Origin: Bradyrhizobium betae
GTDB lineage: Bacteria > Pseudomonadota > Alphaproteobacteria > Rhizobiales > Xanthobacteraceae
Assembly: GCF_008932115.1 (NCBI RefSeq)
Contig: NZ_CP044543.1
Coordinates: forward strand, 6,082,501-6,146,500
DNA length: 64,000 bases
Reading direction: 5' to 3'
Positions 1-7,057 of the stretch are shown here, piece by piece. Below the pieces are notes generated by a model. That model had not been told where the DNA came from, ran no database searches, and was given only the letters and a program-made list of their open reading frames with translations. Each line of letters starts with the position of its first letter. Positions within the stretch are counted from its first letter, which is position 1. Position numbers and translations under genes: made by a program.

Positions 1-38
1 CACGGCGCCAGTCTCGTTTGAACCGAAGGTGGTCACCC

Positions 39-431
39 ATGAAACGCGAAGCGCTCCGCGTCGAACCGATCTCGTCCTTCCTCGACCGCGCGAAGGCGCC
101 GACCTCGCCGGTGACGCGCGCCGGCAACATGATCTTCGTCGCAGGCCTGCCGCCATTCGATCCGGAGACGGGCGAGATCGGCGGGATGCCGATCGAGCGG
201 CAGAGCGAGATCGTCATGGAGCAGATGAAGCTGTGCCTTGAGACGGCCGGCGCCTCCCTCGACAATGTCATGAAGTGCAACGTCTACTGCACCTCGACCA
301 GGCACTTTGCCGCCTTCAACGCGGTCTATGCGCGCTACTTCCCGGATCATCCGCCGGCGCGCATCTTCGTCTGCACACCGGAATGGTTCGGCCCCTTCGA
401 CGTCGAGATCGACTGCATCGCGATGGCCTGA
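39..431 (+). CDS. RidA family (YjgF/YER057c/UK114) protein
   Basis: A 130-residue RidA-family protein, the usual length. Members of this family hydrolyse reactive enamine/imine intermediates, such as 2-aminoacrylate, in the cytoplasm as trimers; several subfamilies have other or unknown substrates. The family core reads NMIFVAGLPPFDPETGEI at residues 30-47. Near the C-terminus, PPARIFV places an arginine at 108, matching the substrate-binding Arg of RidA, followed by DVEID (121-125) where RidA carries its conserved acidic residue. The ATG at 39 is preceded by AAGGTGG at good spacing, so the in-frame TTG at 18 was not used. The promoter side is outside the window. Substrate cannot be assigned; this sequence may belong to a divergent Rid group rather than canonical RidA. 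Confidence 0.85.
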   Translation: MKREALRVEPISSFLDRAKAPTSPVTRAGNMIFVAGLPPFDPETGEIGGMPIERQSEIVMEQMKLCLETAGASLDNVMKCNVYCTSTRHFAAFNAVYARYFPDHPPARIFVCTPEWFGPFDVEIDCIAMA

Positions 432-580
432 GGCGAGGCGTATTGCAGATTGGCAACACTGCGCAGCAAGACGGGCTGTGTCATTCGAGCGAATGACGCG
501 GACAGCGCGGGCTCCCCTTAAGCCTGATCCATCGGTGACCGACTCGCAAACTGTGCGGTCGACGGATGGAAGGGCCGCAG

Positions 581-1444
581 ATGTCTTGTCGGATTGTCCT
601 GAAAGAGCTTGCCGGGGCTGCTGCAGCGGCAGGCATGCTTTGCCTCGGCCTCGCCGGTGCGCACGCGGCGGATATCGCTCCGCGTTATGTCAAGGCCCCG
701 GCAGCGGCCGCGGTCTGGGACTGGACGGGCTTCTATGCCGGCGCCGACATCGGCGGAGTCAAAGCCACGACAGGCGGGCGTTCGAACTTCTTTCAGGACG
801 ACGACACCCCCGAATTTGTCAACAACCCACAGCCGTCACCGGCATCGTCGACGTCGTCGGCCATCGGCGGCGTTCATCTCGGCTACAACTGGCAGATCTC
901 GCATCTGGTGCTGGGCCTGGAAGGCGACTGGCAATGGGCGTCGGCCAGGCACTCGTTCTGTCGCCAGACCGATATCGGGAGCGACCCATGCAGTGACGAC
1001 AGCGGCAGAGGCTTCCTCACGCTGCAGGGCGAGACGAGAGGGATCGGAACCGTGCGTGGGCGTCTCGGCTATGCCTTCGACCGCGTCCTGGTCTACGGCA
1101 CCGGCGGTGTCGCGTTCGTGGATGCGCGCGATTCGATCACCGCCGATTGCCGGGTCGCCGGATGCGCCAACTCTGGCACCAGGAATCTGACCACGGCGAC
1201 TTTCTCCAGCGTCAAGACCGGCTGGGTGGCCGGCGTCGGCGCGGAGTTGATGCTGTCGCCGAACTGGATCGTGCGGTCCGAATATCTGCACGTCGATGTC
1301 GGAACGGCTTCCGATACGTTCAATCTGGCTCCTGCGAATTGTCAGGGAGGGCCGTGCGGCGCATCCTGGTCGCGCAGCCAGCATTACGACATCGGCCGGG
1401 TCGGCTTCAGCTACAAATTCGGCGGCGCCACGCGGATCGACTGA
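581..1444 (+). CDS. Outer-membrane beta-barrel protein, Omp25/Omp31 (OmpA-like barrel) family
   Basis: A 287-residue small porin-like barrel of the Omp25/31 type that is abundant in rhizobial outer membranes. Residues 1-29 form a signal peptide with a hydrophobic Ala/Gly/Leu core, cleaved around AGAHA-A. The mature start has the family's WTGFYAG motif (about residues 48-54), followed by alternating barrel strands and a C-terminal strand containing GFSYKF. Unusually, the protein ends in GGATRID after that strand rather than on an aromatic residue. The ATG at 581 has GGAAGGG upstream, which favours it over the ATG at 566. A strong rho-independent terminator follows at once. The role is probably envelope structure; no specific transport function is visible. 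Confidence 0.85.
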   Translation: MSCRIVLKELAGAAAAAGMLCLGLAGAHAADIAPRYVKAPAAAAVWDWTGFYAGADIGGVKATTGGRSNFFQDDDTPEFVNNPQPSPASSTSSAIGGVHLGYNWQISHLVLGLEGDWQWASARHSFCRQTDIGSDPCSDDSGRGFLTLQGETRGIGTVRGRLGYAFDRVLVYGTGGVAFVDARDSITADCRVAGCANSGTRNLTTATFSSVKTGWVAGVGAELMLSPNWIVRSEYLHVDVGTASDTFNLAPANCQGGPCGASWSRSQHYDIGRVGFSYKFGGATRID

Positions 1445-1468
1445 TCTCGCCGATCGCTCAAGCCAACT

Positions 1469-1497
1469 CAACCCGGCCTTCGGCCGGGTTGTTTTTT
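1469..1497 (+). terminator. Rho-independent terminator after the Omp25/31-like gene
   Basis: AACCCGGCC and GGCCGGGTT form a 9-bp GC-rich stem around a TTC loop, followed by GTTTTTT. It lies between convergent genes, so it could also act on the TetR gene from the other strand, although the U-tract favours the plus strand. Confidence 0.9.
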
Positions 1498-1515
1498 GAT
1501 GCCGTGGCGGTCGCG

Positions 1516-2178
1516 CTAGCGCGCAGCGAGCCGTGACGGTGCCTTCGTCTCGACCCGTCCGGCCGTCAGCGCCATCGTCGCCACGCTGACGACGCGCGCG
1601 ATGACGTCCTCGACATCGTCGAGGTCGCATTTGCCTTCCGACAGTTTTATCAGCCGCTCGCTCTCGCGGATGGTGTGGTGCGCCATGGCGAGCGCGAAGT
1701 TGAGGCCCCAGTAGATATCGACGTCGCTGCGGTCGGGCAGGGCCCGCCGCATCGCGCCGGCGAACTTCCGCAAATGGTCGATCTCGCGGTTCTTGATGCG
1801 TCGGATCGGCGGCACGGATTCGATCGAGGCGCGGATCATGAAGCGCGCCGCGGTCGAGCGCTGGTTCTCAGGGCCGAGACAGCCGCGCAGGGTCGGCCCG
1901 ACCAGCGCGTGCAGGATCACCTCGATCGGGGCGCGACCACCGCCTTGCTCTTCCGCCGCCTTCAACTCGCGCAGGCGCTCGCGGTTGGTCGCGATCGAGC
2001 GGGTGACAAACAATTCCGCGATCAGCTCGTCCTTCGAGCCGAAATGATAGTTCACCGCAGCCAGGTTGACATTGGCCTCCGCGACGATGTCGCGCAGCGT
2101 CACGTCGCCGAAGCCGCGATCGGCATAGAGCCGTTCGGCGGCGGCGAGAATGGCAGACCTCGTATGATCGCTGGCCAT
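1516..2178 (-). CDS. TetR/AcrR family transcriptional regulator
   Basis: A 220-residue TetR-type repressor. The N-terminal helix-turn-helix domain is clear at about residues 8-55: AERLYADRGFGDVTLRDI, then VNLAAVNYHFGSKDEL, with the canonical YHFGSK recognition-helix end. The C-terminal half is a variable ligand-binding domain with no recognisable ligand signature. The start at 2178 was chosen because the helix-turn-helix begins soon after; the open frame extends to 2214 but adds only a non-family sequence. It is transcribed divergently from the acyl-CoA dehydrogenase at 2401. The shared intergenic region contains a PsrA-like palindrome, so the simplest reading is a local repressor of the dehydrogenase/kinase genes and of itself, relieved by an acyl-CoA-type ligand. 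That regulatory role is inference from layout. Confidence 0.85.
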   Translation of the reverse strand: MASDHTRSAILAAAERLYADRGFGDVTLRDIVAEANVNLAAVNYHFGSKDELIAELFVTRSIATNRERLRELKAAEEQGGGRAPIEVILHALVGPTLRGCLGPENQRSTAARFMIRASIESVPPIRRIKNREIDHLRKFAGAMRRALPDRSDVDIYWGLNFALAMAHHTIRESERLIKLSEGKCDLDDVEDVIARVVSVATMALTAGRVETKAPSRLAAR

Positions 2179-2205
2179 CGATGCCCTCAGGGAGGGGAGT
2201 TGCAA

Positions 2206-2236
2206 TTCAAACACTTGTATGAAACTATCGTTTGAA
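2206..2236. promoter_or_regulatory. Candidate TetR (PsrA-like) operator in the divergent tetR / acyl-CoA dehydrogenase region
   Basis: TTCAAAC (2206-2212) and GTTTGAA (2230-2236) are exact inverted repeats. Inside them, 2221-2234 reads GAAAC-TATC-GTTTG, which fits the G/CAAAC-N2-4-GTTTG/C motif known for the TetR-family fatty-acid regulator PsrA. Positions 2206-2223 form a second imperfect palindrome, TTCA-ACA--TGT-TGAA. Its location just upstream of the tetR start and about 165 bp before the dehydrogenase start is typical of an autoregulated divergent pair. No binding data exist here. Confidence 0.45.
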
Positions 2237-2400
2237 GGCCGGAGAAGTCAATCCGCAATCGAGACTCGTTCGCAACGCGCGAACCGGTTCCGAAGCGTCC
2301 GCAAGGCTTGCGCATCGAGGCATTCGCGCTTGCGGGCCGCGCGCGGCGGGAGGACAGTCCGGTCAAAACAGCTTTGCAAAGAGAGACCGAGGAGCGTCCC

Positions 2401-3636
2401 ATGGATTTCGATCTGTCCACCAAGCAGAAGGAATGGCTCGACCGCGTGCAGTCGTTCATGACCAAGCACGTGCGTCCGGCGGTGCCGATCTACAACGAGC
2501 AGGACAAGGCCGGCGAGCGCTGGAAGGTCATCCCGGTGCTGGAAGACCTCAAGAAGAAGGCGAAGGCCGAAGGCCTCTGGAACATGTTCATGCCGCCGAA
2601 CGAGCATGAAGACGATGAATTCCGCGGCGCGGGATTGACCAATCTCGAATACGCGCTGCTGTCGGAGCAGATGGGCCACATCTCCTGGGCCTCGGAAGTG
2701 TTCAACTGCTCCGCGCCCGACACCGGCAACATGGAAGTGTTCATGCGCTACGGCTCCAAGGAGCAGAAGCGCAAATGGCTGCGTCCGCTGATGGACGGCG
2801 AGATCCGCTCGGCGTTCCTGATGACGGAACCCGCGGTCGCTTCGTCGGATGCGACCAACATCGAGACCAGCATCACGCGCGACGGCGATCATTACGTCAT
2901 CAACGGCCGCAAATGGTGGTCGTCCGGCGTCGGCGATCCCCGCTGCAAGATCGCGATCCTGATGGGCAAGACCGATTTCAAGGCGGCCAAGCACCAGCAG
3001 CAGTCGCAGATCCTGGTTCCGCTCGACACCCCCGGCATCAAGGTCGAGAAGATGCTGCCGGTGTTCGGCTTCGACGACGCGCCGCACGGCCACGCCCAGG
3101 TGCTGCTCGAGAACGTGCGCGTGCCCAAGGAGAACATCCTGCTCGGCGAGGGCCGCGGCTTCGAGATCGCGCAGGGCCGTCTCGGTCCCGGCCGCATCCA
3201 TCACTGCATGCGCACCATCGGCAAGGCCGAGGAAGCGCTCGAGAAGATGGTGAAGCGTCTGATGTCGCGCACCGCCTTCGGCAAGAAGATCGTCGAGCAC
3301 TCTGTGTGGGAGCAGCGCATCGGCGAGGCCCGCACCAACATCGAAATGACGCGTCTGCTGTGTCTGAAGGCCGCCGACATGATGGACAAGGTCGGCAACA
3401 AGACGGCGCAGGCCGAGATCGCCATGATCAAGGTCGCAGCACCCAACATGGCGCTGAAGATCATCGACGAGGCGATCCAGGCTTTCGGCGGCGCCGGCGT
3501 CTCGGACGAAGCGGGTCTGGCCAAGGACTACGCCGGCATCCGCACGCTGCGGCTCGCCGATGGTCCGGACGAGGTGCACAATCGCGCCATTGCCAGGCTC
3601 GAGGTTCGGAAGTATGCCAACTCTCCCAAGCATTAA
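2401..3636 (+). CDS. Acyl-CoA dehydrogenase family protein, ACAD10/11- and LvaC-like
   Basis: A 411-residue flavoprotein of the acyl-CoA dehydrogenase fold: helical N-terminal domain, a central beta domain containing [16 protein letters not shown], and a C-terminal helical domain. Near the C-terminus it reads ADGPDEVH (386-393), where ordinary dehydrogenases have the catalytic EGT; the base position is therefore Asp, not Glu. This signature is shared with ACAD10/ACAD11 and LvaC-type enzymes. Those enzymes act with an APH-like kinase on 4-hydroxyacyl-CoAs, converting the 4-phospho intermediate so that the chain can enter beta-oxidation. The next gene encodes just such a kinase. The ATG at 2401 has GAGGAG upstream; the frame is open to 2308 but without family sequence. 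A 4-hydroxyacid role is inference; plain acyl-CoA oxidation remains possible. Confidence 0.85.
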   Translation: MDFDLSTKQKEWLDRVQSFMTKHVRPAVPIYNEQDKAGERWKVIPVLEDLKKKAKAEGLWNMFMPPNEHEDDEFRGAGLTNLEYALLSEQMGHISWASEVFNCSAPDTGNMEVFMRYGSKEQKRKWLRPLMDGEIRSAFLMTEPAVASSDATNIETSITRDGDHYVINGRKWWSSGVGDPRCKIAILMGKTDFKAAKHQQQSQILVPLDTPGIKVEKMLPVFGFDDAPHGHAQVLLENVRVPKENILLGEGRGFEIAQGRLGPGRIHHCMRTIGKAEEALEKMVKRLMSRTAFGKKIVEHSVWEQRIGEARTNIEMTRLLCLKAADMMDKVGNKTAQAEIAMIKVAAPNMALKIIDEAIQAFGGAGVSDEAGLAKDYAGIRTLRLADGPDEVHNRAIARLEVRKYANSPKH

Positions 3637-3679
3637 GCGGGAGAGTCATACGACGTTCCCGACTTGAAGAAACGACAGG

Positions 3680-3744
3680 GCATGATCCCATTCGGAATGA
3701 CCGCTTGACGCAAGTGCGCCAGCGGTTACCGATTAGGATCATGC
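3680..3744. repeat. Palindromic repeat with GCATGATCC / GGATCATGC ends
   Basis: Inverted arms GCATGATCC (3680-3688) and GGATCATGC (3736-3744) enclose a GC-rich core with CATTCGG and CCGATTA as a second, imperfect pair. It resembles the dispersed GAGCATGATCC...GATCATGCTC repeat common in Bradyrhizobium and relatives (remembered, not searched). It fills most of the 147-bp gap between the dehydrogenase and kinase genes, and could affect mRNA stability between them. Confidence 0.65.
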
Positions 3745-3783
3745 TCGACCTGAAATGGTCAGGACTGAAGAGGGAGCGTCACC

Positions 3784-4842
3784 GTGGCTGACGGCGTCAG
3801 GAAAGACGAAGAGTTCTCGGGCACCAAGCCGGTCGAGGAGCGTCATCGCTTCGACGAGCTGCGCCTGGAAGCCTGGATGCGCGACAACGTCGAAGGCTAT
3901 GAGGGCCCGCTGGTCGTGCTCCAGTTCAAGGGCGGCCAGTCCAACCCGACCTATCGGCTGAACACGCCGAAGCGTTCCTACGTGATGCGCCGCAAGCCGT
4001 TCGGCAAGTTGCTGCCCTCGGCGCATGCGGTCGATCGCGAATATCGCGTCATCGCAGCCCTCGGAAAGCAGGGCTTTCCGGTCGCGCGCGCCTATGCGCT
4101 GTGCCAGGATGACGCCGTCATCGGCGCCGCCTTCTACATCATGTCGATGGAAGAGGGCCGCGTGTTCTGGGATCCGACGCTGCCCAGCCAGACGCCGGAA
4201 GATCGCCGCAAGATCTTCACCAGCAAGATCGAGACGCTGGCGAAACTCCACATGTACGATCCCGTCGCGATCGGGCTCGGCGAGTTCGGCAAGCCCGGCA
4301 ATTATTTCGCGCGGCAGATCGACCGCTGGACCAAGCAGTACCGTGCGTCCGAGACCCAGCACATTCCGGAGTTCGAGAAGGTCGCCGAATGGCTGCCGAA
4401 GACGGTGCCGGAACAGGCGCGCGTCTCGATCGTCCACGGCGACTATCGCCTCGACAACATGATTTTCCATCCGACGGAACCGCGCGTGCTGGCCGTGCTG
4501 GACTGGGAGCTGTCGACGCTCGGCGATCCCATGGCCGACTTCACCTATCTGCTGATGCAGTGGATCATGCCGGGCCTTGATGGTGCCGACCTCAAGGCGC
4601 TCAACATCCCGAGCGTGGAAGAGGCCGCGCAGATCTATTGCAACGTCACCAAGATGACGGTGCCTGATCTCAACTGGTATTTTGCTTACAACCTGTTCCG
4701 CCTCGCGGGCATCACGCAAGGCATCGCTGGCCGCGTCCGCGACGGCACCGCTGCCAACGCCAAGGCGCTGGAGTCCGCCAAGCGCACCGTGCCGCTGTCG
4801 AAGGCGTCGTGGGACTACGCGCAGAAGGCGGGCGCGGTGTAG
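3784..4842 (+). CDS. Phosphotransferase family protein (APH/choline-kinase fold), LvaA/ACAD11-kinase-like
   Basis: A 352-residue kinase-fold protein of the APH family. The nucleotide-binding loop region is GGQSNPTY (50-57), the catalytic Brenner motif is HGDYRLDN (218-225), and the metal-binding LDWE lies at 239-242, so all catalytic residues are present. Such proteins beside ACAD10/11-like dehydrogenases are the kinases of 4-hydroxyacid catabolism (LvaA in pseudomonads; the kinase domain of ACAD10/11 in animals) rather than antibiotic-resistance enzymes. GTG at 3784 is the likely start, with GAGGGAG nearby. It lies in the same orientation as the dehydrogenase, 147 bp downstream, with a palindromic repeat between. 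Pathway assignment is inferred from the pairing. Confidence 0.85.
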   Translation: MADGVRKDEEFSGTKPVEERHRFDELRLEAWMRDNVEGYEGPLVVLQFKGGQSNPTYRLNTPKRSYVMRRKPFGKLLPSAHAVDREYRVIAALGKQGFPVARAYALCQDDAVIGAAFYIMSMEEGRVFWDPTLPSQTPEDRRKIFTSKIETLAKLHMYDPVAIGLGEFGKPGNYFARQIDRWTKQYRASETQHIPEFEKVAEWLPKTVPEQARVSIVHGDYRLDNMIFHPTEPRVLAVLDWELSTLGDPMADFTYLLMQWIMPGLDGADLKALNIPSVEEAAQIYCNVTKMTVPDLNWYFAYNLFRLAGITQGIAGRVRDGTAANAKALESAKRTVPLSKASWDYAQKAGAV

Positions 4843-4848
4843 CGTCGT

Positions 4849-5015
4849 AGCCCGGGGGAGCGCAGCGACACCTGGGACAGCGGTCCCGCATATCGCGCTG
4901 CTCATGCGGGTTACGCCAGCTCTCGTAGGGCGGGCAAAAGCGCGTAGCGCTGTGCCCACCATCTCTCCGCGATCATGGTAACAATGGTGGCACGCGTCGC
5001 TTTGCCCACCCTACG
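4849..5015. repeat. Dispersed palindromic repeats between convergent genes
   Basis: Two repeat units. The first (about 4849-4916) begins TAGCCCGGGGGAGCGCAGCG, a motif remembered as a dispersed rhizobial repeat. The second has CGTAGGGCGGGCAAA (4924-4938) matched by TTTGCCCACCCTACG (5001-5015) in inverted orientation, allowing a long hairpin. They lie between the ends of the kinase gene and argE, and may terminate transcription from both sides. Confidence 0.65.
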
Positions 5016-5025
5016 GCACCACCGA

Positions 5026-6210
5026 TTACCCCTTCACGCAATGCGCGATCAGCCTCTCCACGAAGCCTGCGCATTTCTCCAGCTCAGCCATCGCCACGAA
5101 CTCATCCGGCGTATGCGCCTGCGCGATCGAGCCCGGTCCGATCACCACCGACGGCACATCGGCCATGCTGGCAAACAGGCTCGCCTCGGTGCCGAAGGCG
5201 ACCTTGGCGTGGTCGTTGCGGCCAGCAAGGCTCTTGGCGAGCGTGACGATCGCGGCGTCGGCGGCGGTGTCGAGCGCGGGATAGTCGAGGATCTCCTCGA
5301 AATCGATGCCGCACTCCAGATGCTGCGCCTTCATCGCAGGCTCGAGCTCGGCCTTGGCCCAGGCCACGATCGCATCCGTGACCTCGCGCGACTCGGTGAT
5401 GCCGATGCCGCGGCATTCGAAATCCACCGTGCAGGTGTCGGGCACGATGTTCAGCGCCGCGCCGCCATGCACGATGCTGGTGAGCAGTGTCGAGTGCGGA
5501 ACGTCATAGAGGCTGTTGCGCTCGGCTTCGCTGGCAAGCTTCACGGCGCGGCGGCGGATCTCGACGATCAGCTCGGCGGCGTATTCGATCGCGTTGACGC
5601 CGTCGGGGGCGATCGAGGAATGTTTGGCGAGGCCATGGAATGTCGCGCGCACGCCGTGCTTGCCCTTGTGGCCGATGATGACCTTCATCTCGGTCGGTTC
5701 GCCGATGAAGGCGCCGAGTGGTTTTACGCGTTTCTTGGCGACCTCGCGCAGCATCGGGCGCACGCCGACGCAACCGATTTCCTCGTCATAGGAGATGGCG
5801 AGATGGATCGGCGTTGCCAGCTTTGCCTCCAGCATCTCCGGCACCATGGCAAGGCACACCGCGACAAAACCCTTCATGTCGGTGGTGCCGCGGCCATAGA
5901 GCTTGCCGTCGCGCTCGACGAGCTTGAACGGATCGTGGCTCCAGTCCTGGCCCACGACCGGGACGACGTCGGTATGGCCGGACAATACGAGCCCGGGACG
6001 ATCCTCGGGGCCGATCGTGGCCCACAGCGAGGCCTTCTGTCCGGTCTCGTCGACGATGCGCTCGCTCTTGACGCCGAGCGCGGTGAGATAGGTTTCGATA
6101 TGGGCGATCAAAGGCAGGTTGGTGCGGTCGCTGATGGTGTCGAAGCCGACGAGGTCGGCGAGCAGTTTGCGAATCCGGTCGGGTCTTGAGGCTGGCATTC
6201 TCAACATCAT
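5026..6210 (-). CDS. argE: Acetylornithine deacetylase (M20 family peptidase)
   Basis: A 394-residue M20-family metallohydrolase, slightly longer than E. coli ArgE (383). Metal and catalytic motifs are intact: LSGHTDVVPV with the first metal-binding His, GRGTTDMKGF with the bridging Asp, and SYDEEIGCVG with the catalytic and metal Glu pair. The GHKGKHG and NIVPD segments match ArgE rather than DapE. It would remove the acetyl group from N2-acetylornithine in arginine synthesis, with zinc or cobalt, in the cytoplasm. The ATG at 6210 begins a run M-M-L-R-M; starts at 6207 or 6197 are equally possible because no strong ribosome-binding site is visible. It stands alone, not in an arginine operon, which is usual. 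Related amidohydrolase specificities cannot be fully excluded. Confidence 0.85.
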   Translation of the reverse strand: MMLRMPASRPDRIRKLLADLVGFDTISDRTNLPLIAHIETYLTALGVKSERIVDETGQKASLWATIGPEDRPGLVLSGHTDVVPVVGQDWSHDPFKLVERDGKLYGRGTTDMKGFVAVCLAMVPEMLEAKLATPIHLAISYDEEIGCVGVRPMLREVAKKRVKPLGAFIGEPTEMKVIIGHKGKHGVRATFHGLAKHSSIAPDGVNAIEYAAELIVEIRRRAVKLASEAERNSLYDVPHSTLLTSIVHGGAALNIVPDTCTVDFECRGIGITESREVTDAIVAWAKAELEPAMKAQHLECGIDFEEILDYPALDTAADAAIVTLAKSLAGRNDHAKVAFGTEASLFASMADVPSVVIGPGSIAQAHTPDEFVAMAELEKCAGFVERLIAHCVKG

Positions 6211-6332
6211 GTCATGGGAGGGGGGTGGTCGGCTCTGCCGCGCGCACGAACCATACCAACGGAACGGCATGAGGTGCAAACCCGCCGGGCGGGGGGCTCG
6301 GGCAAGGCCGGTCACGCGCCGCTCGAATGCGC

Positions 6333-6920
6333 TCAATTCTTCTGGGCGGCGCTCTTTTTCGCCGGGGCGGGGGCGGGTGCCACAGCGGTTTCCGCCGGCG
6401 CCTGCGGCGTTGCGACCGAAATGCCGAACGGCCGCCACTGGTTGCCGACGTTCTGGAACGTCAGGTCGAAATTGATCTGCAGCGGGCGGGTGGGGAAGAA
6501 TCCCGTCAGCCGCAACATCTTGTTCGGATCGAGATAAGGCGGCGTCGAGAGCTGCGGTGCGGCCAGCGCCACCGAGAACAGGTCGAAGTTGCGCCGGCGC
6601 AGGTCGGTGAAACCCAGCGCGAGATCGGCGGCGGTGTTCTTGGCCTGAAACTCGGGCGCCGCGAGATCGCGCAGCACGGAATAGTTTCCGGAGCGGTTGG
6701 CGTCGTTCAGCGTCAGCAATGTCGAGCGGATCAGATACAGCGCCTGCTCGGCGCTGACGGGCAGTTGCGGTTGCTGCGGCCTGGCCGCGGCCTTGTCGTC
6801 CTCGGCCAGGGCCTGGCGCGATACGGACGGCGACAAGGCGACGGCTACGGCCAGAGCGAAGCCGAAGCGCTTGAAACCAAGGCGTTTGCCGATGCGCGCG
6901 GCCAAATCCCGCCTTACCAT
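6333..6920 (-). CDS. Secreted/periplasmic protein of unknown function
   Basis: A 195-residue protein that I do not recognise. It has an arginine-rich N-terminus, a hydrophobic stretch GFALAVAVALSP (20-31) and a likely cleavage site after QALA (36-39), so it is probably exported. The middle (56-165) is helical and then mixed, with the segments RSGNYSVLRDLAAPEF and FQNVGNQWRPFGISV. This suggests a compact NTF2-like or cystatin-like fold, although no family was identified. The last 25 residues are a Pro/Ala/Lys-rich tail. AGGGG sits upstream of the ATG at 6920. It precedes argE on the same strand by 122 bp; whether they share a transcript is unclear. No catalytic motif is visible. Confidence 0.7.
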   Translation of the reverse strand: MVRRDLAARIGKRLGFKRFGFALAVAVALSPSVSRQALAEDDKAAARPQQPQLPVSAEQALYLIRSTLLTLNDANRSGNYSVLRDLAAPEFQAKNTAADLALGFTDLRRRNFDLFSVALAAPQLSTPPYLDPNKMLRLTGFFPTRPLQINFDLTFQNVGNQWRPFGISVATPQAPAETAVAPAPAPAKKSAAQKN

Positions 6921-7057
6921 TCGAGTCTGCCCCTGACACGCGAGCCGAACCGCACGCGCATCATCATGACCCCACCTGACAACAGGGATGCGAGACTAGC
7001 CGCCGGATCGTGACGATGCTGTAACCGTAGAGCAACATATCGAAACTCAGCCTTGCT

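Noticed and set aside
3784..4842. APH-fold kinase as an aminoglycoside resistance gene
   Set aside because: Its partner is an ACAD10/11-like dehydrogenase and the neighbourhood is lipid metabolism; the fold alone does not show resistance.
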